Positions 34,311-42,070 of a stretch of DNA of 64,000 nt are shown piece by piece. The DNA is from Burkholderiales bacterium. Lineage in GTDB: Bacteria; Pseudomonadota; Gammaproteobacteria; Burkholderiales; WYBJ01. Numbering within the stretch: the first letter of the stretch is position 1; each line of letters begins with the position of its first letter. The position numbers and the translations under genes are program-made. Under the pieces are notes generated by a model that did not search any database, was not told where the DNA came from, and was given only the letters and a program-made list of their open reading frames with translations. Location: NCBI GenBank assembly GCA_020848435.1, contig JADLAC010000051.1, forward strand, positions 181,928 to 245,927. The letters are read 5' to 3'.

Positions 34311-35066
34311 TCAGAATGCGAACCGGCTCAGGCCGCCGTCCACGGGAATGACGGTACCGGTGATGTAGCTCGCCCGCGGCGAGCACAGGAACAGCGCGAG
34401 GTCGGCGAGCTCGTCGGGCTCGCCGAAGCGCCCCATGGGTATGTCGCGAGTGAACCCAGCGCGTTTCTCCTCGCTATCGTACATGCGCAATATCTGCTCG
34501 CTGGTGAGCCGCCCCGGCTGGAGGCAGTTGATGGTGATGCCATCGCGCGCGCATTCACGCGACAAGCCCTTGGACCACGCGTGCACCGCCGCCTTGGCGG
34601 GGTTGGCCGCATTGATGTTGTAGGGCTCCGAGGTGCCGGTGAGATTGACGATGCGCCCCCATCGATTCGCCCGCATCGCCGGCACCAGCGCGTGGGTGAG
34701 CTCGCGCAAGCGGAAGAAGTTGAGCATCATCGCTTCCTCCCAGCGCTGCGCGGGCGCATCGAACGGTATCGGCCGGCTGCCCCCCGCCGCGTTGATGAGG
34801 ATGTCGACCCGGCCGAGGCGCTCCATGGCCGCGGCCGCGAGTCGCACGGGGGTATCGGCGTCGTACAGGTCGGCGTCGATGACGAGCGCATCAAAGCTCC
34901 CCGCCGCGGTGATTTCCTGCGCGATGCTCTCGAGCAGTGCGCGCCGGCGCGCGGTGATCGCCACGCGCACGCCTTCGCGCGCCAATCCGAGCGCGATCGC
35001 CCGGCCCAGCCCCTGACTGCTCGCCCCGGTGACCAGGGCGCACTTGCCTGCCAATCGAAGATCCAT
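34311..35066 (-). CDS. SDR-family protein lacking the catalytic tyrosine
   Basis: A 251-residue short-chain dehydrogenase-fold protein. The nucleotide loop TGASSQGLG is intact, NAAGG is present, and the C-terminal TGTVIPVDGG is normal. In the active-site region the expected YxxxK is AANPAK: the lysine is kept but the position four residues before it is Ala, not Tyr. The start at 35066 gives the normal N-terminus (MDLRLAGKCALVTG). Either another residue takes the proton-relay role or the protein no longer performs standard SDR chemistry. It is coupled to a downstream Bug gene and lies 98 bases after the sdhD-like gene. Confidence 0.85.
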   Translation of the reverse strand: MDLRLAGKCALVTGASSQGLGRAIALGLAREGVRVAITARRRALLESIAQEITAAGSFDALVIDADLYDADTPVRLAAAAMERLGRVDILINAAGGSRPIPFDAPAQRWEEAMMLNFFRLRELTHALVPAMRANRWGRIVNLTGTSEPYNINAANPAKAAVHAWSKGLSRECARDGITINCLQPGRLTSEQILRMYDSEEKRAGFTRDIPMGRFGEPDELADLALFLCSPRASYITGTVIPVDGGLSRFAF

Positions 35067-35164
35067 TCCGCCCTCGCTTCGTGTCCTGAGTCCGAGGTTC
35101 GTCGCTGATTTGGCCAACCCCGCAGCCGTGGCCGCGAATACGGCGAATTCCGCACTCCGTGACG

Positions 35165-35470
35165 CTACCAACCAGCCATGACTACGAGCGCTCCGAGCAG
35201 CGCGACGATCGCGCCCCAGCCGAGCGCGCAGGCGCTGTACCACGCCGCCCGCGGCGGCATGGCCGCCATGCGCCGCACGCCGCTGTAACCGTGGCCGAGC
35301 ACGACGAGAAGCAGCAGCGTGTTCAGCACTGCATTGCCTGCCAAGCCGGGAATCGCCACGTGCGCCAACACGAGCGGACCCAACAGCAAACCCGAGGCTC
35401 GCTGCATGCCCCAGATCCAGACCGGGGTGACGCGCAGCGTGCGCCCATAGACCGTGCGCTCAGGCGACAT
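35165..35470 (-). CDS. SdhD-like membrane anchor subunit
   Basis: A 101-residue protein with three predicted membrane helices (about 17-40, 45-64, 76-98). WGMQRASGLLLGPLVLAHVAI places a His in the first helix after an RxSG motif, as in succinate dehydrogenase cytochrome b subunits where it can ligate haem. The ATG at 35470 is preferred over an upstream TTG; it overlaps the end of the sdhC-like gene by 11 bases. Fourth gene of the four-gene complex. Confidence 0.75.
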   Translation of the reverse strand: MSPERTVYGRTLRVTPVWIWGMQRASGLLLGPLVLAHVAIPGLAGNAVLNTLLLLVVLGHGYSGVRRMAAMPPRAAWYSACALGWGAIVALLGALVVMAGW

Positions 35471-35834
35471 AGCGGGCAAGCTCCTTCACGGCGGCCAGCG
35501 CGGCCAGCGCGACGATGATCCACAGCGAGCGCCGATAGTCGATCCGGGCACCGAGCTCGGTCGCGAGCAGCCGCAAGCCGTACAGCGCGTGGAAGACGAT
35601 GCTGAAATACAGCACGGCGTGTATCCAGGGCTGATTCTGTACGACGGGAAGCCAGGGCATCGCCGCGTTCCACCCGGCCAGCGCCGGTGCCCGCAACACC
35701 GCTTGCGCCGCGACGTGGACCAGGACGAAGACGACGATGACGGTGCCGCTGAGCCGATGCAGCACGCGGGCGGCATCGCCGAGCAGCATGCTCTCGGACT
35801 GGCGGGTGGTGTTGCGCGGCAGGGCCAGGCTCAC
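35460..35834 (-). CDS. SdhC-like membrane anchor (cytochrome b) subunit
   Basis: A 124-residue membrane protein with three helices (about 27-48, 70-90, 102-120). LHRLSGTVIVVFVLVHVAAQ has the HRxSG motif and a later His typical of SdhC/FrdC haem or quinone sites, and SIVFHALYG holds another His in helix 2. It starts with GTG in a GTGA overlap with the iron-sulfur subunit stop. With the next protein it anchors the catalytic subunits and passes electrons to or from quinone. Confidence 0.78.
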   Translation of the reverse strand: MSLALPRNTTRQSESMLLGDAARVLHRLSGTVIVVFVLVHVAAQAVLRAPALAGWNAAMPWLPVVQNQPWIHAVLYFSIVFHALYGLRLLATELGARIDYRRSLWIIVALAALAAVKELARYVA

Positions 35835-36526
35835 GGTTTCCCCTTGCCGAAGATCATCTGGCGGCGGAAATCACGCACGGCCTGCGCCGGGCTCAGATCG
35901 GCCGGACAAAGCTGGGTGCAGAGGTCGCAGTTGAAGCATTCGAGCATGCCGGCCTCCAGCGCCTGCGGCAGTCGATCAGCCGAATCGGCGGGGTGCAACG
36001 CCATGTGCCGCAGCTTGAGCATGAAGGCCGGGCCGTCGAAGGGACGCTCTGCCACCGCGGGACACGCCGAGACGCAGACCATGCAGGCAAGACACAGGTC
36101 GAGATGACACAGCTTCTCCGCCAGCGCGGGGTCGATCGGCTCCGGCGCCCCCGGATGCGCGCAACTGCGTTGCGGCGAAAGCTTCAGCGCCGCGTAGCGC
36201 GTTTCGACTTCGCTGCGGTCGACCACGAGATCGCGCAGCACAGGGAAGGGCGTGAGCGGCTCGATGCGCATCTCGGGCTTGCAGCGTTCCTGGCATGCGA
36301 GCACCGGTACGCCGTTCACCTTAACCGCGCACGTGCCGCAGCGGCCGACGCGGCACGCGAATTGGTAGGCGAGATCGCCCGCCTGCTGCTCGTAGATCGA
36401 GCGGATGACATCGAGCACGCGCATGCTGTCCACGCCCGTGACTTCGAAGCGCTGGTAGTGCGGCTCGCCGCCTTGGGAAGGATCGTGGCGCCGCACTTCG
36501 GCCACCACGGTGATCTGTTCGCTCAT
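35831..36526 (-). CDS. Succinate dehydrogenase/fumarate reductase-like iron-sulfur subunit
   Basis: A 231-residue subunit. The plant-type [2Fe-2S] cluster is bound by Cys58, Cys63, Cys66 and Cys78 (CRVGRCGTCAVKVNGVPVLAC). A [4Fe-4S] motif follows: CLACMVCVSACP, Cys145, 148, 151 and 155. The third motif, CFNCDLCTQLCP (Cys197, 200, 203, 207), has four cysteines in CxxCxxCxxxCP spacing. That is unlike the three-cysteine [3Fe-4S] motif of ordinary SdhB/FrdB, so a second [4Fe-4S] cluster is possible, as in some thiol:fumarate-reductase-type proteins. It overlaps the flavoprotein stop by ATGA and the sdhC-like start by GTGA. Confidence 0.88.
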   Translation of the reverse strand: MSEQITVVAEVRRHDPSQGGEPHYQRFEVTGVDSMRVLDVIRSIYEQQAGDLAYQFACRVGRCGTCAVKVNGVPVLACQERCKPEMRIEPLTPFPVLRDLVVDRSEVETRYAALKLSPQRSCAHPGAPEPIDPALAEKLCHLDLCLACMVCVSACPAVAERPFDGPAFMLKLRHMALHPADSADRLPQALEAGMLECFNCDLCTQLCPADLSPAQAVRDFRRQMIFGKGKP

Positions 36527-38292
36527 TGCGCCGTCGCCTTCTGCTCGTTCGGTTGCATATCGGCTGCGCCCGGCCGTGCCGCCGCATGCCGTTCGACCTT
36601 GGTCGCCGCACCCTCGCGCCGTACCCACACGTTCGCCGTCCAGTGCGGATCGAGCTCGGGATAGTCGGTCCGATAATGCGCGCCGCGCGTCTCCTTGCGC
36701 AGCAACGAGCTCGCCACCATGGCTTCGGCGATGTCGAGCATGTTCTCGAGCTCGAGATACTCCATCCACTCGCGATTCAGGATGCGCGAGGCGCCGGTGA
36801 CCTTGATCGCCGGCAGCACCTGGCTGCGTATATCGCCGAACGCGCGCAGCGTCTGTTCCATCTTGGGGCCGCTGCGAACCAGGCCGACGTGGTCCCACAT
36901 GAGCTTCTGGACGCGCTTCTTCACTTCCACGGGCCGCATGCCGCCGCTGCGCTGCATGCACGCTTCCAACGCGGCTGCGCGCGCGCGCGCCTCGCTGACG
37001 CCGTCTGCTGCCGCGACGGGCCCGCGTGCCTTGGCTTCTTCGGCCGCGGCCATGCCCGCGCGGCGCCCAAACACCTGGATATCGGGCATGGAGCTGCCGC
37101 CCAGGCGATTCGCACCGTGCACGCCCCCGGCGGCTTCGCCGGCCGCATACAGACCCGGCACGCGGCTTCGACACCAAGGGTCGATGCGGACCCCGCCCAA
37201 GGTATAGAGGGCGCTCGGCGTAACCGCGATCGGCGCCTCCAGCCGCGCCTGCGCCTCGCCGTAGTTCTCCAGCAGCCGCTTGACATACGTCGGGCGCTCT
37301 TTCAGGAACGCTTCGAACACCGCCTTGTCGGGCAGCATCAGCACGCCGCCCTCGGGCGTGCCGCGGCCCGCCAGGATCTCGATCATGATGGCGCGCGCCA
37401 GCACGTCGCGCGTGCTGCCCTCCTTGCGCACCGGATCGTGCGCGAGCACGAACCGCTCTCCCTTGTTGTTCACCAGGTGCGCGGCCTCGGCTTGCGGATC
37501 GAAGTGGCGCATGCCGTAGTGCGCGGGCTCGGTCAGGGTGTAGCCGCGCGCGCTCGGCGGAGAAACGAACGATATCGGAATGAATTGCATGAATTCGATA
37601 TCGACCAGCTCCGCCCCGGCGCGCAAGGCGATCGCGATGCCGTCGCCCGTATTGATCGCGGGCCCGGAGCTCGTCTCGTAGAGCTGCGAGGTGCCACCGG
37701 TCGCGATGATGACGCTCGGACAGCGGTAGTAGCGCCACACGCCGCGCGACAGATCGAGCGCCAGCGCGCCGGCCACGCGCCCGTCGCGGCCGACGACGAC
37801 ATCGACCAGCATATGGAAGTCGCGTATGGGCACCGAGCGCGCGTGCAGTTGATGCAGCATCACCTCGGTGATGCCGATACCCTCATCGATCGAGCCCAGC
37901 GTACGCACGAACGTGCCGCCGCCGGTCATCGACAGGTAGTACTTGCGCGCCTCGGTGCGATCCCAGGCGAGCCCGTAGGACTCGAGATCGTAGGCCCGCT
38001 GCATCGCCTCGTCGGCCAGTATGCGCGCGAGCTCGTGGTCATTGATGCCCATGCCGGAATCGACGGTATCGCGGTAGAACGCCTCGACGCTGTCCTGCGC
38101 ATTGGCGCCACTCACGGCGTTGTAACGCCCCCCCGACATGCGCGTGTGGTTCGCCCGCCGCGGCCCCTTGGCCAACAGCACCACCTTGGCTCCGGCATCG
38201 TGCGCCGCGATCGCCGCGCGCATGCCGGCCGCGCCGCTGCCGGCGATGAGCACATCGGCGCTTTCCAGGATGAAGTCGTTCGAGTCGCGCAT
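36523..38292 (-). CDS. Succinate dehydrogenase/fumarate reductase-like flavoprotein subunit
   Basis: A 589-residue FAD subunit. The dinucleotide motif IAGSGAAGMRAAIAAHDAG is at 16-34, and His49 in RANHTRMSGG is at the place of the histidine that carries covalent FAD in SdhA/FrdA. IATGGTSQLYETSSGP and GGVRIDPWCRSRVPGLYAAGE with GANRLGGSSM are standard. The C-terminal fumarate-reductase helical domain ends around 560. The active-site arginine stretch differs from housekeeping SdhA, so the substrate may be a succinate analogue or another saturated carboxylate. First of four tightly overlapping subunit genes, 49 bases after the RraA-like gene. Confidence 0.9.
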   Translation of the reverse strand: MRDSNDFILESADVLIAGSGAAGMRAAIAAHDAGAKVVLLAKGPRRANHTRMSGGRYNAVSGANAQDSVEAFYRDTVDSGMGINDHELARILADEAMQRAYDLESYGLAWDRTEARKYYLSMTGGGTFVRTLGSIDEGIGITEVMLHQLHARSVPIRDFHMLVDVVVGRDGRVAGALALDLSRGVWRYYRCPSVIIATGGTSQLYETSSGPAINTGDGIAIALRAGAELVDIEFMQFIPISFVSPPSARGYTLTEPAHYGMRHFDPQAEAAHLVNNKGERFVLAHDPVRKEGSTRDVLARAIMIEILAGRGTPEGGVLMLPDKAVFEAFLKERPTYVKRLLENYGEAQARLEAPIAVTPSALYTLGGVRIDPWCRSRVPGLYAAGEAAGGVHGANRLGGSSMPDIQVFGRRAGMAAAEEAKARGPVAAADGVSEARARAAALEACMQRSGGMRPVEVKKRVQKLMWDHVGLVRSGPKMEQTLRAFGDIRSQVLPAIKVTGASRILNREWMEYLELENMLDIAEAMVASSLLRKETRGAHYRTDYPELDPHWTANVWVRREGAATKVERHAAARPGAADMQPNEQKATAQ

Positions 38293-38341
38293 GGTGGCTC
38301 CGGCTGCTTGGGTGAGGCACGGCAGGCGTTGCGCCTTGCCG

Positions 38342-39028
38342 CTACTTGAGCTCCTGCACTTTGCCCTTCAGCGCGGCGTCGACCCAGTTGTCGCCGAACA
38401 GGATCTCCAGCGGCTTCTTGCCGTCCTTGATGTCCTGCGCCTGCTGATACTCCATCTCCATGCGGCTGCGTGCCTTGGCCAACACCTCCTCCGCGATGGA
38501 CAAGGGCACTACCGCCACGCCGTCGTCGTCGCCGACCACGATGTCCCCCGGATGGACCACCAGCCCGCCGACGTGCACCGGCACGTTGATCGCACCCGGT
38601 GTGTGCTTCTGTGCCGAGCGAGCGCATACCCCGCGGCAGAAGGCGGCAAAGCGCTCTTCGCGCAGCAACCGGATGTCGCGCATGCAGCCGTTGCTGACCA
38701 GCCCGGCCGCGCCGCGGTTGCGCGCCTGCAGTGACATGTTGTGGCCGAATGCGCCGGTGTTGCTCTCGCGCCCCTCGTCGATCACCAGCACATCGCCGGG
38801 CTCGAGCATGGTGAGCGCCTTGTGGGTGGTGATGTTGTCGTCGGGATAGTTGAGGACGGTGAAGGCGACGCCGACGATGCGTATGCCTTCGAAGATCGGC
38901 CGGATCTCCGGCATCATCACCCCGTGACGACCCATGGTATCGCCGAGGGTGGAGGTCCAGATGCCTTCAAACCCGGCCAGCAATGCGCTCGATGGACGAG
39001 GGCGACGATGATGGATCTGTCCGTACAC
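38342..39028 (-). CDS. RraA-like / HMG-CHA aldolase-family protein
   Basis: A 228-residue protein of the RraA/4-hydroxy-4-methyl-2-oxoglutarate aldolase family. It has TLGDTMGRHGVM near the N-terminus, a central GAFGHNMSLQARNRGAAGLVSNGCMRDI (with the Arg-Asp pair RDI typical of the metal-substrate site), and VHPGDIVVGDDDGVAVVP. Members with the DxxxR/RDI features cleave 4-hydroxy-4-methyl-2-oxoglutarate or oxaloacetate; others inhibit RNase E. The GTG at 39028 is preferred because GGGAG lies seven bases upstream; an ATG 11 codons earlier has no such site. In this operon an aldolase role yielding pyruvate and a C4 acid for the Sdh-like complex is attractive but inferred. Confidence 0.85.
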   Translation of the reverse strand: MYGQIHHRRPRPSSALLAGFEGIWTSTLGDTMGRHGVMMPEIRPIFEGIRIVGVAFTVLNYPDDNITTHKALTMLEPGDVLVIDEGRESNTGAFGHNMSLQARNRGAAGLVSNGCMRDIRLLREERFAAFCRGVCARSAQKHTPGAINVPVHVGGLVVHPGDIVVGDDDGVAVVPLSIAEEVLAKARSRMEMEYQQAQDIKDGKKPLEILFGDNWVDAALKGKVQELK

Positions 39029-39296
39029 GAGTGCGCTCCCAAGAATGCGATCGCAGCCCACCGGCTGCCGCGAGTGCGCAGGCTAGCATTGTCGCGAGGC
39101 TCAAGAAAAATGCGAAAAATGCCGGGCGAGTATACGGTTTTCGGAAGCTCGCGTTTCGCTCCGCGCCGCTTTGCAGTTGAGCGCGCCGCTAGAGCCTCGC
39201 CTCTCGATACCCTGATGCCGGAGTTCCCTGGCAAAACGAAACGTCTGCGCGGCCACGGCGTATAGGCAAGGCGCTTGCTTACCTCCTGGCTTCTTA

Positions 39297-40256
39297 CTAC
39301 AGCTCCGGCAACGGCACACGGCTCACTGGCGGGCCCGGCGCGGCGATGCTCTTGTCGATGTCGAGCTTGCGCAGCGCCGGCGCGAACAGGCGCATGAATT
39401 CGAGCATGAAGCCGCGCAGATACACATCGCGTCGCAGTACGATGTTGAGCCGGCTGGGCGCGAACAGATGGCGCGCATCCATGCGCCGCAGGCCGCGATC
39501 GCGCTTCGGATCGAACGCGACGGTAGCGAGGATCGCGATGCCGAGCCCTTTCTCGACGTAGGTCTTGCTCACGTCGGCGTCGATCGCGCTCAGCACCACG
39601 TTCGGCTTCAGCGCCTGGTCGGCGAAGCTCTGGTCGACGATGCCGCGGCCGCTAAAACCCTCGTCATAGGTGATCACCGGGTAGCGCGCGACGGCATCCA
39701 GCGTGAGCGGCCGGGCGCGCAGCAGCGGATGCCCCTTCGGCGCCACCACGCTGCGATTCAAGCGATAACACGGGATCTGCACCAGGCCGTCGTAGGCGCC
39801 CGCGGTCTCGGTGCAAATCGCGAGGTCGGCTTGACGCCGCTGCACCAGCTCGCAGCATTGCGCCGGCGTGCCCTGGCGCAGGCTCAGCCGTACCTTGGGA
39901 TACGCGTGCTGGAAGCGCTCCACCACGTCGGGCAAGGTGTAGCGCGCTTGCGTGTGCGTGGTCGCGACCGCGAAATCGCCCGCATCGGCCTGGGCAAACT
40001 CCTTGCCCAGTCGGCCCAAGTTCTCCACGTCGTTCACGATGCGGCGCGCGATCGCGAGCACTTCGCGGCCTTGCGCGGTGAGCTCGAGCACGCGGTTGCG
40101 CTTGCGGCGGAAGATCGAGACCCCCAGCTCGACTTCGAGCTCGTGGATCTGGCGGCTGACGCTCGGCTGGGAGCGGAACACCGCGTGCGCCGCATCGGAC
40201 ATCTTTAGCCCGCGGTCGACGATTTCACACAGACTGCGCAACTGGCGCAGGTTCAT
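39297..40256 (-). CDS. LysR-family regulator, CysB-like
   Basis: A 319-residue LysR-type transcription factor. The N-terminal helix-turn-helix reads DAAHAVFRSQPSVSRQIHELEVELG. The effector domain contains ATTHTQARYTLP, a signature of CysB/Cbl regulators that sense sulfur-related ligands, and VSKTYVEKGLGIAIL. The ATG at 40256 is preferred over a GTG at 40280 by comparison with relatives starting MNLxQLR. It is divergent from the small-protein/amidase operon and upstream, on the same strand, of the RraA-Sdh operon, either of which it may control. The 268 bases before RraA include a repeated AAAAATGC. Confidence 0.9.
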   Translation of the reverse strand: MNLRQLRSLCEIVDRGLKMSDAAHAVFRSQPSVSRQIHELEVELGVSIFRRKRNRVLELTAQGREVLAIARRIVNDVENLGRLGKEFAQADAGDFAVATTHTQARYTLPDVVERFQHAYPKVRLSLRQGTPAQCCELVQRRQADLAICTETAGAYDGLVQIPCYRLNRSVVAPKGHPLLRARPLTLDAVARYPVITYDEGFSGRGIVDQSFADQALKPNVVLSAIDADVSKTYVEKGLGIAILATVAFDPKRDRGLRRMDARHLFAPSRLNIVLRRDVYLRGFMLEFMRLFAPALRKLDIDKSIAAPGPPVSRVPLPEL

Positions 40257-40276
40257 GCAGCGCAGGTCCTCGGAGT

Positions 40277-40302
40277 ACACTCTAACCAGTATAGTGCAGT
40301 GT
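40277..40302. promoter_or_regulatory. Possible LysR operator between divergent genes
   Basis: ACACT (40277-40281) and AGTGT (40298-40302) form an inverted repeat spanning the short AT-richer divergent region. TATAGT (40290-40295) inside it is a fair -10 toward the amidase operon and, on the other strand, TATACT toward the regulator; no good -35 was found. Placement just before a LysR gene fits autoregulation. Confidence 0.35.
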
Positions 40303-40322
40303 CAACAACGCGGGAGACAGCC

Positions 40323-40529
40323 ATGACCGAGAGCGTGCTCACTTTGGACCAGGTCCGCGCGATGGCGGCCGACCTGAGGCTCGATCGCTTCAACGATGCC
40401 CAGCTCGAAGAGCTGACGCGCGCTACCAACGCAGCGCGCGCCCGGCGCGCGAAGCTCGGGATCGAACGTTTGAGCCTCGCCGACGAGCCGGCGCACGTCT
40501 TCCGTCTGGACGACGAGGAGCCGGTATGA
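40323..40529 (+). CDS. Small helical protein coupled to an amidase (possible GatC/AtzG-like partner)
   Basis: A 68-residue, charged, mainly helical protein (LTLDQVRAMAADLRLDRFND, then ELTRATNAARARRAKLG). GGGAGA precedes the ATG at 40323; an upstream GTG frame start is less likely. It overlaps the amidase start by four bases (ATGA). Small accessory proteins encoded just before GatA-type amidases, such as GatC and AtzG, wrap and stabilise the amidase. This one shows no clear sequence match, so the analogy rests on size, order and coupling. Confidence 0.6.
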   Translation: MTESVLTLDQVRAMAADLRLDRFNDAQLEELTRATNAARARRAKLGIERLSLADEPAHVFRLDDEEPV

Positions 40530-41923
40530 GCGAGCTCGCCTACTTGGATGTCGCTAGCGCCTCGGCGCTGTTGCGCTCGAAGAAGCTCTCCCCGGTCGAG
40601 TACGCCCGCGCCTTGATCGAGCGGGTCGAGAAGCTCGATCGCAACCTGAATGCGTTTCTGCGCTTCACGCCCGATCTCGCGCTCGAAGACGCGCGCAAGG
40701 CCGAAGCCGAGATCACGCGCGGCCAATGGCGCGGCACCTGGCACGGCGTGCCTTATGCACTGAAGGACATCGTCGACTACGCGGGTCTGCCGACCACGGC
40801 GCATTCGAAGATCCTGCGCGACAACGTCGCTCGCGCCGATGCGGCGGTGACGCAACGCCTGCGCGGTGCCGGCGCGATCTTCATGGGCAAGCTCTCCACG
40901 CACGAATTCGCCATCGGCGGGCCATCGTTCGACCTGCCCTGGCCGCCCGCGCGCAACCCGTGGAACCGCGACCATTTCTCGGGCGGCTCGTCGAGCGGCT
41001 CGGGTGCGGCCACGGCGGCGGGTTTCGTGCCCGCGGCCATCGGCACCGACACCGGCGGTTCGGTGCGCAACCCGGCCTCGATGTGCGGCATCGTCGGTTT
41101 GAAACCCACCTACGGACTGGTCAGCCGCCGCGGCGTCGTGCCGCTGTCGTTTTCGCTCGACCACGTCGGGACGATGACCCGCAACGTGCGCGACAACGCG
41201 CTCATGCTCGATCTCATCGCCGGCCACGACCCGGCCGATCCCGGCAGCGCGAATCACGCCAGCGGTGGTTACACGGCCCAGCTCGATCGCGACATCAAGG
41301 GCCTGCGCATCGGCGTGATCCGTCATTTCTACACCCGCGATATGCAGGCCGATCCGGAAATGGCGCAGGGCATCGAGCACGCGCTCGCCGAGCTCGCGCG
41401 GCTGGGCGCCGAGGTGCGCGAGATCACCACCGCGCCGCTGGACGATTACGTCGCCTGCAATCGCACCATCCTGACCGGCGAAGCCTTCGCGATCCACGAG
41501 CAATGGATGCGCGAGCGGCCGCAGGACTACGGCGCGCTCGCCCGCGAACGCCTCATGGCGGGGGCGTTCGTGCGCGCAGCCGATTACGTCAACGCGACCC
41601 GGTTACGGCGCAAGCTCACCGAGCAGTTCCATGCCTGCTTCGCCGAAGTCGACGTGGTCGTCACGCTCAGCTCCATGGACCCGGCATGCCGCATCGACGA
41701 TCCCAAGGCCGTGGAATACACCTACGCACGCCAATCGCGCGCCCCGTTCAACGTCACCGGCAGCCCAGCGCTGTCGGTGCCGACCGGGTTCAGCAGCGCG
41801 GGCCTGCCGCTTTCGATGCAGCTCGTCGGCCGGCCCTTCAGCGAAGCGCTCATCTATCGCGTCGCCCATGCCTACGAGCGCGCGACGCGCTGGCACGAGC
41901 GACGCCCGCCGCTCGAAGTCTGA
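40526..41923 (+). CDS. Amidase-signature family hydrolase (GatA-like)
   Basis: A 465-residue amidase with the full Ser-cis-Ser-Lys apparatus: Lys80 in YALKDIVD, the serine cluster GGSSSGSG (Ser155-159) and nucleophile Ser179 in TDTGGSVRNP. It hydrolyses a primary or secondary amide; FHACFAEVDVVV and SRAPFNVTGSPALSVP are usual C-terminal family stretches. The genuine GatA role is unlikely because GatB is absent. A small coupled gene precedes it. A tandem GC-rich repeat array begins at its stop codon. Confidence 0.92.
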   Translation: MSELAYLDVASASALLRSKKLSPVEYARALIERVEKLDRNLNAFLRFTPDLALEDARKAEAEITRGQWRGTWHGVPYALKDIVDYAGLPTTAHSKILRDNVARADAAVTQRLRGAGAIFMGKLSTHEFAIGGPSFDLPWPPARNPWNRDHFSGGSSSGSGAATAAGFVPAAIGTDTGGSVRNPASMCGIVGLKPTYGLVSRRGVVPLSFSLDHVGTMTRNVRDNALMLDLIAGHDPADPGSANHASGGYTAQLDRDIKGLRIGVIRHFYTRDMQADPEMAQGIEHALAELARLGAEVREITTAPLDDYVACNRTILTGEAFAIHEQWMRERPQDYGALARERLMAGAFVRAADYVNATRLRRKLTEQFHACFAEVDVVVTLSSMDPACRIDDPKAVEYTYARQSRAPFNVTGSPALSVPTGFSSAGLPLSMQLVGRPFSEALIYRVAHAYERATRWHERRPPLEV

Positions 41924-42036
41924 CCGGACCGGGGACCGTGACCGGACCGGGGTCGGACCGGGGTCGGACCAGGGCGTGACCGGACCGGGGTCGGACCAGG
42001 GCGGGCCGGGGTCGGGCCGGGGTCGGGCCGGGGTCG
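41922..42036. repeat. Tandem array of a GC-rich 11-17 base unit
   Basis: About 115 bases consist of imperfect direct copies of units such as GACCGGACCGGGGTCG, GGACCGGGGTCG and GGGCCGGGGTCG. Each contains the near-dyad GACCGGGGTC. The array starts within the amidase stop codon and lies between two convergent genes. Single relatives occur after the stop codons at 6061 and 17451. Slippage-prone DNA; it could fold and act in transcription termination. Confidence 0.8.
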
Positions 42037-42070
42037 CCCCCGCCCGGCGCGGCGTCATGGCAATCGTGGT

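Noticed and set aside
40526..41923. Amidase as true GatA of tRNA amidotransferase
   Set aside because: No gatB nearby and the catabolic surroundings suggest a small-molecule amidase.
41922..42036. GC-rich array as a CRISPR array
   Set aside because: Units are 11-17 bases with no unique spacers, and no cas genes are present.
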